From Selenomonas sputigena_A (GTDB lineage: Bacteria; Bacillota; Negativicutes; Selenomonadales; Selenomonadaceae): a stretch of DNA of 64,000 nt. Numbering within the stretch: the stretch's first letter is position 1; each line of letters opens with the position of its first letter. Under the pieces are notes generated by a model. It searched no databases, was not told where the DNA came from, and was given only the letters and a program-made list of their open reading frames with translations. Below, piece after piece: positions 50,834 to 58,861 of the stretch. The stretch covers positions 1,240,001-1,304,000 of the forward strand of contig NZ_CP194411.1 in NCBI RefSeq assembly GCF_051603425.1, read 5' to 3'. The position numbers and the translations under genes were made by a program.

Positions 50834-50974
50834 GGAATCCTCCTTTCCGGGAAAGCAGCTTTGTCGGGATGAAATTTCATGCCGCTGCGGGCAAAGATGT
50901 ACGCTTGCTGCAGATGGTTTGCGGCAAGAATAGTATAGCAGAAAATGAATCCCATAACAAATATTTCACTGTGC

Positions 50975-52051
50975 TTAGAGAGAAGAGGCGGCGCGCCGGG
51001 CGATTTTCTGGAAGAGCGGGATGGTTTGCGAGCGGTCACGGCAGTTCTCGTCCATGACGACGAGGATCATGTCGTCGGTTTCCCCGCGGGCGATGCCGCC
51101 GTCGGCGTAGATGCCCGTGATCTCGCCGGTTTTGTTCGCTAGGCGGAAGGAGGGAAGCGCTGCGGGCAGACATTCCTTGTCCGTCTGACGCGCGAGAATC
51201 GCGAGCATCATCTCATCGTGTTCCGGATCGACGCATTCATGACGATAGATGCGTGTGAGCAATGTGCCGATGTCCCTGACACTCGAGAGGTTCGGCAGAC
51301 CTTGGTTGCCGAGCATCATCTTGTGCTGCAGGCGCGTTTCGGCATATCCTTTCTGCTGGATATAGCTGTCGATGCGCCTCATGCCGAGACGGTCGATGAG
51401 GATGTTCGTCGCCGTGTTGTCGCTGTCCGTGATCATGCGTTCCATGAGCTGCAGTGCGGTTAGCGACTTGCCTCTGTCGTACCAGGTGAGCCTGCCCGCT
51501 CCGTCGACGATGTTTTCCGGCGTGATGGAAAGGGGTTCGTCGAGGGCGAGGCGGCCGTCCTTGGCGTCCTGCATGGCGCAGGCGAGGACGAAGAGCTTGA
51601 TCATGCTGGCGGGCTGCATGGCATGGTCTTGGAAGAGCAGAGGCTCCTGCTCCTGCCGCGGGCGAAGAAAGAAGATGGAGCAGCTCGATGCCTTTTCTGC
51701 GAGGATCGCAGCGAAGTCCCCTTGGAGAGCAAGCTGGTCGTCACCGCGCTCGGGAAGCGGCGGTGCGGTTCTGTACGCGCTCTTGACGGAGGGCGGCGCC
51801 GCTGCCGCCCGTGCTTCGGCTTCGCCGCCGACCTGCTTGGCGCGCACGGCAGCTGTCAGGGCGTTCCATCGGCTGCGACAGGATTCGTGCAGAGTACGGC
51901 AGGTTTTCTCCAGCGAGACGAGAAGGGGGGACGGCTTCTGCGGGTGCTGTGTGTGCCAGGTGTATTCGTTTACGCCAAGACTGATGAGTGTGAGCAGGAC
52001 GGTGAGAAGCATTGTCCCGAGAAGAGCCTTTTTCAGCGCGGCAGCAGCCAT
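50975..52051 (-). CDS. Class A beta-lactamase-like serine hydrolase, membrane-anchored
   Basis: 358 residues. N-terminal signal anchor (LLGTMLLTVLLTLISLGV), a linker to about residue 110, then the hydrolase: SxxK in QPASMIKLFVLA, SDN in MITDSDNTATNILIDR, KTG in LANKTGEITG, DDMILVVM strand. All three catalytic motifs are present. It could be a beta-lactamase, but the long linker and neighbouring polysaccharide deacetylase suggest a peptidoglycan or cell-wall amidase/esterase. No clear Glu166-loop motif is visible. Confidence 0.85.
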   Translation of the reverse strand: MAAAALKKALLGTMLLTVLLTLISLGVNEYTWHTQHPQKPSPLLVSLEKTCRTLHESCRSRWNALTAAVRAKQVGGEAEARAAAAPPSVKSAYRTAPPLPERGDDQLALQGDFAAILAEKASSCSIFFLRPRQEQEPLLFQDHAMQPASMIKLFVLACAMQDAKDGRLALDEPLSITPENIVDGAGRLTWYDRGKSLTALQLMERMITDSDNTATNILIDRLGMRRIDSYIQQKGYAETRLQHKMMLGNQGLPNLSSVRDIGTLLTRIYRHECVDPEHDEMMLAILARQTDKECLPAALPSFRLANKTGEITGIYADGGIARGETDDMILVVMDENCRDRSQTIPLFQKIARRAASSL

Positions 52052-52172
52052 TGTACAGGGGGTCCCTCCTTTTTGTTGCTTGCAGGTGCGGGCAGAGCTC
52101 GACGCAGATCATGGTTTTACTTCATGGAAGGGCGGCGCACAAACCTATGAAGTGGCTGTTTGTGCGTGCAGC

Positions 52173-53180
52173 TTACCACGGCTGAGGCGTCATGGGAGTG
52201 ACGACGCCGAAGCTGAAGCCCGCTCCCTTGAGCATCTCGATGATTTGGGGCAAAGCCTCGACCGTTGTTTCCTTGCCGCTCGAGCAGTGCATGAGCACGA
52301 TGGCGCCCCTGTCTTTCGGACGGTTGGCAAGTGTGTAGCTGACGGAGCCGATGAGTCTTTGCGCGGGGATGTTCGTGCCGGTTGCGTCCTCGTCGCTGAC
52401 GTTCCAGTCGTGGTTCACATAGCCGTTTTCCTTGAGCATCTGGCGGTAGCCGTCCACGAACATGCTGGCGGCGCCGCCCGGTGCGCGGATGATGAGCGGG
52501 CGTACCCCGAGGAGTCCGTAGATGATGTCATCCGTGTGTTTGATCTCGGCGAGGAAGTTTTCTTTGTTGGGATAGAGGGTCTTGTAATCATGGCTGTAGC
52601 TGTGGTTGCCGATGGCATGGCCTTCGGCAAAAATCCGCTTCAGGACGTCGGGATGCTTCTCTACCATTTTTCCGATGACGTAGAAGGTGGCATGGATGTT
52701 GTTTTTCTTGAGGATATCGAGAATGGCGACGGTGTTCTTGTCATCGGGGCCGTCGTCAAAAGTCAGGTAGGCGATATTCGGCATCATGTAGGGAGTGAGT
52801 GCAGGAAGCTCCACAGGAAGCCCCTTTTGGCGGCGCTCATCGAGCGTGTAGATATCGTAGAGGGGCTTGGAGGCGTCGGCAAGCTGTATGTTGTTGAAGT
52901 CGTCCGAGGCTTTGATGTAGTCTCCGGGGGGCGGGGTCTTTTTCGCCGGAGCGGTTTTTCCGTCGGCGGAGCCGCTGGTGTTTTCCATCTGGAGCTCCTG
53001 CGGGAAGCCGGCAGCCGTCTCGTCTGCATGGAACTTGCCCCAGGCAATGCGCCAGCCTGCCGTGCAGACGAGCGTCAGCAGGACGAGGAGAAGAAAGATT
53101 TTTGTATGGTAGTGCTTTTTTTCGTTGGCGCCCCATTCATTTCGTAGTTTTTCCAAAAATTTCAGCAAGGCGAAAATCAT
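52173..53180 (-). CDS. Membrane-anchored polysaccharide deacetylase
   Basis: 335 residues (an internal start is possible since the ribosome site overlaps the first codon). Signal anchor near residues 27-46. NodB domain: IAYLTFDDGPDDKN with the metal-binding Asp, GHAIGNHSYSHDYKTL with the two His, RAPGGAAS, and a late VLMHCSSG His. It removes N-acetyl groups from peptidoglycan or other glycans. Adjacent to the serine hydrolase on the same strand. Confidence 0.9.
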   Translation of the reverse strand: MIFALLKFLEKLRNEWGANEKKHYHTKIFLLLVLLTLVCTAGWRIAWGKFHADETAAGFPQELQMENTSGSADGKTAPAKKTPPPGDYIKASDDFNNIQLADASKPLYDIYTLDERRQKGLPVELPALTPYMMPNIAYLTFDDGPDDKNTVAILDILKKNNIHATFYVIGKMVEKHPDVLKRIFAEGHAIGNHSYSHDYKTLYPNKENFLAEIKHTDDIIYGLLGVRPLIIRAPGGAASMFVDGYRQMLKENGYVNHDWNVSDEDATGTNIPAQRLIGSVSYTLANRPKDRGAIVLMHCSSGKETTVEALPQIIEMLKGAGFSFGVVTPMTPQPW

Positions 53181-53203
53181 CCTTTCCCAAAAATGTCGAA
53201 TTG

Positions 53204-54250
53204 TCAGAGGAGCTGCTCGAGCGCATCGATGAGGCTTGCCATTTCCGCGTCGGTTCCGATGGTGATGCGCAGATGGTCGTCAAGGCGCGGCTTTTTGAAG
53301 TAGCGCACATAGATGCCGCGTTCGCGCAGCGCATGGAAGATTTTTTCGGCGGAGGCGCCGGGTTTTGCTGCGAAAAGGAAGTTTGTTTTCGCATCCGTGA
53401 CGATGAAGCCGAGACGGCGCAGCTCCGCCTTTGTGTGTTCGCGCGTCCGGATGACCTTTTGCAGCGTTTCTCTGAAGTATGCCTCATCCTCGATGGCAGC
53501 CTTGCCTGCAGCGAGTGAGAGCGTCGTCATCGTGTAGGAGTTGATAGAGGCCTTGACGTCCTCCATGGCGGCGATCAGACGCTCGCCGGCGAACGCATAG
53601 CCGATGCGCATCCCGGCAAGCGCACGCGACTTCGACATCGTGCGCACGATGACGAGGTTTTCGTATGTTTCGAGAAGCGGCAGCGCCGTTTCGCCGCCGA
53701 AATCGACATAGGCTTCGTCGACGATGACGACGGAATCCGGGTTGGAAGAGATGATTTCCTCGACGCCTGCAAGCGGCAGCTCGATGCCTGTCGGCGCGTT
53801 GGGATTGGCGAAGACGATGCCGCCGTTTTCGCGTGCGTAGTCGGCAGGATCAAGAGTGAAGTCTTCTGAGAGCGGCACGGTGTCGTAGGGGATGCCGTAG
53901 AGCTCTGCCCAGACGTCGTAGAAGGAATAGGTGATGTCCGGGAAAAGGATCGGCTTCCTGCCTGCGAAGAAGGTCAGGAAGGCAAGAGCGAGCACGTCAT
54001 CCGAGCCGACGCCGACGAATACTTTTTTCGGGGAAATGCCGTAATAGGCGGAAAGCGCGTCTTTCAGCGTATGGCAATCGGGCTCGGGGTAGAGGCGCAG
54101 ACGGCTGTGCCCGACGGAGGCGATGGCCTCGGCCACGCGCGGCGAAGGTGCGTAGGGGCATTCGTTCGTGTTCAGCTTGATGACCTCGCCCGCAGGCTGT
54201 TCGCCCGGTACATAGGGCGTGACGCGGCGAATATTATCGAATAGGCTCAT
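53204..54250 (-). CDS. hisC: Histidinol-phosphate aminotransferase
   Basis: 348 residues; ATG behind AGGGAAG. KLNTNECPYAPSP at the start, DEAYVDFGG, PLP Lys in VRTMSKSRALAGMRIGYAF, and the end LRITIGTDAEM. It converts imidazole-acetol phosphate to histidinol phosphate; no other his genes are near. Some homologues in Firmicutes also serve aromatic amino acid synthesis. Confidence 0.9.
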   Translation of the reverse strand: MSLFDNIRRVTPYVPGEQPAGEVIKLNTNECPYAPSPRVAEAIASVGHSRLRLYPEPDCHTLKDALSAYYGISPKKVFVGVGSDDVLALAFLTFFAGRKPILFPDITYSFYDVWAELYGIPYDTVPLSEDFTLDPADYARENGGIVFANPNAPTGIELPLAGVEEIISSNPDSVVIVDEAYVDFGGETALPLLETYENLVIVRTMSKSRALAGMRIGYAFAGERLIAAMEDVKASINSYTMTTLSLAAGKAAIEDEAYFRETLQKVIRTREHTKAELRRLGFIVTDAKTNFLFAAKPGASAEKIFHALRERGIYVRYFKKPRLDDHLRITIGTDAEMASLIDALEQLL

Positions 54251-54404
54251 GGGCTTCCCTGCTTTCTGCCAGAATATACTCCTTCTATTCTACGTCCTTT
54301 TTGCTTCGAGGGCAAGGGGCAAGAAGACGGCAGGAATGCGGGACTTTTTGGAGAAGTCTCCCAAGAAAGGTGCATGGACGACAGAAGGGAAGGAGGAGAG
54401 CCGG

Positions 54405-55043
54405 ATGGAGGTAAGAGAAACGGCGCAGGCGCGCATAAACAGGACCATCGAAGCATTTCGGCGCAACCGCTACGATGTTTCTTTTTTTCGGGAGCGGACG
54501 GCGGCTGCGGATTATCTCGCGGCAGAAATCGAGGGAAAGCGTGTGGGCTTCGGCGATTCGGAGACGCTGCGGGCGCTTTCCCTCTATGAGAAGCTCAGCG
54601 AAAAGAACGAGGTGATCGATCCGCCGCGCAGGGCGCATGAGGGCGGTCTGGAGGCTTTTTTGCAGGCCGGGCGCGAGGCGTTGCTGACGGATATCTTCAT
54701 CCTTTCGGCCAACGCCATTACGGAGGAAGGACAGATCGTCAATATGGACGGAGCGGGAAACCGGATTGCAGGCTCGCTCTTCGGGCATGAAAAGACGTAT
54801 TTCGTCTGCGGCGTCAACAAGCTCGTGCCGAATGTGGAGGCTGCCATCGAGCGCATCCATAAGATTGCCGCGCCGCTGAACGCAAAGCGCAAGAAGAAGC
54901 GCACGCCGTGCGCGCCCAAGGGCGATACATGCTATGACTGTCAAAGCCCCGAACGCATCTGCAACGCCTTGACGATTCACTACAAGAAGATGAGCTACCG
55001 CCCGATGGAACTCGTGCTGATCGAGGAGTGTCTGGGGCTGTAA
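54405..55043 (+). CDS. LUD-domain protein (LutC/YkgG-like)
   Basis: 212 residues from ATG 54405 behind GGAGGAG. LUD domain: VGFGDSETLRALSLYEKL, EALLTDIFILSANAITEEG-QIVNMDGAGNR, FVCGVNKLVPNVEAAIERI. C-terminal Cys-rich end CYDCQSPERICNAL, common in the YkgG type. Related to lactate-utilisation LutC but here alone, without LutA/LutB; role uncertain. Confidence 0.85.
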   Translation: MEVRETAQARINRTIEAFRRNRYDVSFFRERTAAADYLAAEIEGKRVGFGDSETLRALSLYEKLSEKNEVIDPPRRAHEGGLEAFLQAGREALLTDIFILSANAITEEGQIVNMDGAGNRIAGSLFGHEKTYFVCGVNKLVPNVEAAIERIHKIAAPLNAKRKKKRTPCAPKGDTCYDCQSPERICNALTIHYKKMSYRPMELVLIEECLGL

Positions 55044-55094
55044 TGAGGATGATTTGCTGAGTGCATTTGCACAGCATAGGAACCAGCATCTTAC

Positions 55095-55175
55095 ATGTTG
55101 TCAAAAGAGGAAGGCGTCAGCCTCAAGCAATATGTCGCAAATGTGTTGGCGTACAGCGCCGGGCAAAAGATTTGA
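55095..55175 (+). pseudogene. Fragment of an antitoxin-like (HicB/RHH C-terminal) gene
   Basis: 26 codons, reading SKEEGVSLKQYVANVLAYSA before a stop. This resembles the C-terminal helix pair of HicB or ribbon-helix-helix antitoxins (EGVSLNQYI...LA). No toxin, no ribosome site. Confidence 0.45.
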
Positions 55176-55178
55176 AAA

Positions 55179-55227
55179 AAAGGCTGCCGCATGAAGACAT
55201 GAAGTATTCATGCGGCAGCCTTTTTTC
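55179..55227 (+). terminator. Terminator hairpin, target of intron copy 1
   Basis: AAGGCTGCCGCATGAA / TTCATGCGGCAGCCTT then TTTT. The intron begins four nt after the T-run. Confidence 0.9.
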
Positions 55228-55230
55228 AGG

Positions 55231-57128
55231 GTGCGCCCGGCGGCGCACGTTTCTAACCGGTGAAAGACCGGAGTCTGCCCGGTAGCGGGAAAGACATAGC
55301 CAAAGACAAGGGTGTTCGTCGTGAGGCGAAATCTGAAGGAAGTCGGCGGCAAACCTCTGGCCTGACGAACAGGAACCGTATAGGAGGCTATCGTTGGGGA
55401 TAAGGCCGCACTACAGGTCGAAGTCCCATAGCTACACGGAACCAACGGTGGTAGATGCGGCAGGTAGATGGAGGGAAAGAAACGTGTGGTACCCGGGGAG
55501 GTCTGCATAGAACGCTCTGAAAAGGGCAACCACAGCCGAAATGTTGTGCTGAATATGCAGAAGTCAGCAGAGGCCATAGTAGCCGAGAGGTGAAGGGCCG
55601 AATCCGTAGGAGTATCCAAGTACAACCGGGAAAGGAGGAGCGACTGGAAATGGCAGAAAACCGGAAAGAAAAGGGCTGCCCGCAAAAGGAACGTGCGGAA
55701 CACGAAGAATATGTGGGAGCGTCAAGGTCGTTCCGTCGGATATGGGAGGAAAGGAACCGTGTACAGCCAGAACTCTTGGAGAAGATACTGAGCAGGGAGA
55801 ACCTGAACAGAGCTTTCAAGAGAGTGAAGAAGAACAAGGGAGCCGCGGGAGTCGATGGCATGACCATCGAAGAAACGCAGGCACACTTAAAAGAAGGAAG
55901 CCATGCGAAAGAACTGGTAGAACGAATCCGGCGGGGGAAATATACCCCGCAACCAGTGCGAAGCGTGGGAATCCCGAAGCCAGACGGAGGAGAGCGGAAA
56001 CTCGGCATCCCCACCGTCATAGACCGTACCATACAACAGGCAATCACACAGCAGCTCGTACCCATCTATGAGCCGCTGTTTGCCGAAGGAAGCTATGGGT
56101 ACAGGGTACAGACCGGGAAGAAGTGCCAAAAGCGCCATACGAAAGGTGAAAGAATATGCGGAAGAAGGTTACACCTATGCGGTAGTACTAGACCTATCCA
56201 AGTATTTCGACACCCTGAACCACGAAATTCTGCTTCAGTTACTGAGGAAGAACGTAAAAGACGAGCGAGTCATGCAGCTCATCAAGAGATACCTCAAAAG
56301 CGGAATCATGGAAAAAGGCGTAGTCCGAGAGAGAAAAGAAGGCTCCCCGCAGGGAGGGAATCTGTCGCCCCTGCTAGCCAACATCTATCTCAACGAGTTT
56401 GACCAAGAATACGCGAAAAGGGGAGTCCCCTGCATACGGTATGCGGACGACATCGTCCTGCTCGCAAAGAGCAGGCGAGCCGCGCAGCGAATCCTGGTTA
56501 AAAGCACAGCCTATCTGGAGGGGAAACTGAAGCTGAAAGTCAACCAAGAGAAAAGCCGAACGGTCAGCGTGTTCGCAACGAAGCACTTCAAATATCTCGG
56601 ATTCACGCTGGGGAAAAACGGAAGCGGCGTCTATGTACGAGTCCACCCGAAAGCGTGGAAGAAGATGAAAGCCAAACTCAAAGAACTTGCGTCCCGGAGG
56701 AGGGTGCAGAAACTGCCGACATCTCTGGCCAAGATAAAAGTATATATGCGAGGTTGGCTGAACTACTACGGGATAGCGAGCATGAAGAATCGCATAGACG
56801 AACTGAACCAATGGCTGTGCCATCGCGTAAGGATGTGTATCTGGAAGCATTGGAAGAAGCCGAGGACGAAGATTCGGAATCTATGCAAGTTGGAAGTCCC
56901 CTTTGAAACAGCCTACCAAGCAGGAAACTGCCGGAAAGGCTATTGGTGGACAAGCAACACGGTAGCGGTCAAGATGGCAATGACAAAAGAAAGACTGATA
57001 CGCTTCGGCTTTTATGATTTAGCCGAGGCATATCAGTCTGTACACGCAACCTATTGAAACCGCCGTGTACCGAACGGTACGCACGGTGGTGTGAGAGGAC
57101 GGCGGCTAATCACCGCCTCCTACTCGAT
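55231..57128 (+). mobile_element. Group IIC intron, copy 1 (1898 bp), with broken maturase
   Basis: Begins GTGCGCCCGGCGGCGCACG. Ends with domain V (ACCGCCGTGTACCGAACGGT ... GGTGGTGTGAGAGG) and a domain VI stem ACGGCGG/CCGCC with an unpaired A in CTAATCACCG. Domain V agrees closely with the Oceanobacillus IIC intron as I remember it. Inserted after a terminator, the hallmark of class C. The 3' junction touches the stop codon of the convergent YoeB-like gene. Otherwise nearly identical to copy 2. Confidence 0.92.
55650..57057 (+). pseudogene. Intron-encoded reverse transcriptase/maturase, frameshifted
   Basis: Same protein as copy 2 until GSYGYR. A 7-bp tandem duplication GGTACAG (56098-56104, 56105-56111) then shifts the frame; the rest, from RPGRSAKSAIRKV through YADDIVLLAKS, continues in another frame. 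The remaining sequence is intact, so decay is recent. Mobility or splicing would need the enzyme of copy 2. Confidence 0.9.
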
Positions 57129-57391
57129 CAATTATCTCTGTAATGAGAGCCGCATTGTACGATTTTTATGGTGCCGTTTTCGATACGATAGACAAGACGA
57201 TTCGCGTGATCTATACGCCTGCTCCAATAAGGAGCTAAGTCGCCGCTCAATCGCTCTGGTTTGCCGATTCCCTCATAGCCGTTTCGGTCAATATCTCTGA
57301 GGAGCTGCTGGATGCGCTTGAAGGTTTTCTTATCCTGCTTTAGCCAATACTCAAAATCTTCCCACGCTGCATCTGTAAATGCCTTAATCAT
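57128..57391 (-). CDS. YoeB/Txe-family toxin
   Basis: 87 residues from ATG 57391. Family blocks: FTDAAWEDFEYW, KIQQLLRDI-type segment KRIQQLLRDIDRNGYEGIGK, PERLSGDLAPYWSRRIDHAN-RLVY, and the C-terminal IKIVQCGSHY. RelE-fold mRNA interferase acting on the ribosome; catalytic Glu, Arg and the terminal His-Tyr are present. The stop codon lies at the intron 3' junction. It overlaps its antitoxin by 8 nt. Confidence 0.9.
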   Translation of the reverse strand: MIKAFTDAAWEDFEYWLKQDKKTFKRIQQLLRDIDRNGYEGIGKPERLSGDLAPYWSRRIDHANRLVYRIENGTIKIVQCGSHYRDN

Positions 57392-57641
57392 CGAGATTGA
57401 CCTCATGAACTGTGCCGCCGGTCGCTTCCATCTGAGCGATGGACTTTTTCAGTCGCTCCATATTTGCTTCGCTGTAAAAGGGATCGACGGATACTTCAAA
57501 AGGAATACGCTGCTCCCGTGTGACTTTTGCAGCGAACATCGTGAAGGCGGATGCCATCGTCAGGCCCATTGCCTGACATGTTTGCTCCATCTGAGTTTTC
57601 AAAGATTCGTCCATAGAAAAATTTATAACTGCTTGAGCCAT
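57384..57641 (-). CDS. RelB/DinJ-type antitoxin
   Basis: 85 residues from ATG 57641 behind GGGAG. N-terminal ribbon-helix-helix (AVINFSMDESLKTQMEQTCQ, AMGLTMASAFTMFA) and a toxin-binding tail (FYSEANMERLKKSIAQME). It pairs with the downstream YoeB-like toxin, which is an uncommon partner for a DinJ-type antitoxin (YafQ is usual). Autoregulated by custom of the family. Confidence 0.9.
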   Translation of the reverse strand: MAQAVINFSMDESLKTQMEQTCQAMGLTMASAFTMFAAKVTREQRIPFEVSVDPFYSEANMERLKKSIAQMEATGGTVHEVNLDD

Positions 57642-57795
57642 AGGATTCACTCCCTTCGCCATTGACTCTATCATACCATGTTTGAGGCTTTATCTCAATA
57701 TTTAAGAACCAACAAGAAAATTCCGATGAAATAGAGACGGATAGCGAAAAACTTCGCATGGAGCGGTTTTCTCAGTACACGGAAGGGATGAGAAA

Positions 57796-58797
57796 ATGAG
57801 TATGAGGATAGGGAGCGCCTTGAGCGGACGTGAGACGAGTGCTTCTTTCGTACAGGCGCCTTCCGCCGCCATGGCTCTGAAGGGCAGGCAGGAGGAGAAA
57901 ACGCAGCTCGGTCAGACCGCTGAGGTGCTGATCAGCAGGAAAGCGCGCATCCTGCAGCTGACGGAAAAGGACGCGAAGGAGATCCTGCGAGACGAAAAGG
58001 ATTTTGAGCCCCTGACAGCGCGCGACAGGATCGCCGATGTCGATAAAACGCGGCAGGGCGTCAAGGCGGAAAAGGAGCGCGTCGTTGCGATCAAGGAACT
58101 GCTCAAGGACGATACGCTGACGGATGATGAAAAGAAGGCGCTGAAAGAGGAGAAGGAAAAGCTCCTGTCGCATATTGTCGCGACTTCGTACGACGATCAA
58201 ATCTCGATGATTTACGATTTGAAGAGGGAGCTGGAAAAGAAGGCCGCCGCAGCGCGCGAGGAGATCGAAAGCGACCGTCTGCGCGCGCCTCTGCCGAAGG
58301 ATGAGGACGAGGACTTTGACTGGTTTAATGCCAGTGCGGATGAGCTGAATGAAAAGATCAAAAAGGATTTTGAAAAAGCAATCGCTGCCATGAAAGGCGA
58401 GCGTGTCGCGGATCCTCTGGGGATCAGGGACAGGCTGCAGAGAGAGTTTGACGAGCTGGATGCCAGCGCCTCGAAACTTGATATATGGCTTAAGCATGTG
58501 CAGGATTTGGCGGAATGGTTGGAATGGAAGCTGCTGAAGTTCGGCGAGATCGGCCGCCAGGAGGCTTCGGATGAAGCCGTGCAGGAGATGAAGGAAGAGC
58601 AGAAAAAGCTCGAAGAGATCAATCAGATGAAGGAAGGGCTCCTGCCGCTGCCGCCTGAAAAGGCGCAGCCGGAAGAAGATGCCGACGCTGCGAAAGAAAA
58701 GGAAAAAAGCAAGGGCAATGCCGTCGTCCCGACGGCACCGCCCGCCGCCCGCGCCGCTGTCCGCACCGCCATCGCACGCTATATGGCGAAGCATTGA
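57796..58797 (+). CDS. Coiled-coil protein of unknown function
   Basis: 333 residues. Almost entirely helical, Lys/Glu-rich with long coiled-coil stretches (DEKKALKEEKEKLLSHI; EEQKKLEEINQMKEGLL), no membrane segment. The C-terminus is Pro/Ala-rich. The ATG overlaps an upstream stop (ATGA): codons 57702-57799 read as the last 32 residues of another gene (NSDEIETDSEKLRMERFSQY), now without its front. Probably the upstream partner was lost when the toxin-antitoxin or intron arrived. Confidence 0.75.
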   Translation: MSMRIGSALSGRETSASFVQAPSAAMALKGRQEEKTQLGQTAEVLISRKARILQLTEKDAKEILRDEKDFEPLTARDRIADVDKTRQGVKAEKERVVAIKELLKDDTLTDDEKKALKEEKEKLLSHIVATSYDDQISMIYDLKRELEKKAAAAREEIESDRLRAPLPKDEDEDFDWFNASADELNEKIKKDFEKAIAAMKGERVADPLGIRDRLQREFDELDASASKLDIWLKHVQDLAEWLEWKLLKFGEIGRQEASDEAVQEMKEEQKKLEEINQMKEGLLPLPPEKAQPEEDADAAKEKEKSKGNAVVPTAPPAARAAVRTAIARYMAKH

Positions 58798-58802
58798 CAC
58801 GA

Positions 58803-58856
58803 AAAAAGACCTGTCACTGAAAGCCGCTTCTCGGCTTCCGGTGACAGGTCTTTTTC
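58803..58856 (+). terminator. Terminator hairpin, target of intron copy 2
   Basis: GAAAAAAGACCTGTCAC / GTGACAGGTCTTTTTC; intron copy 2 starts six nt later. Confidence 0.9.
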
Positions 58857-58861
58857 TGGGG

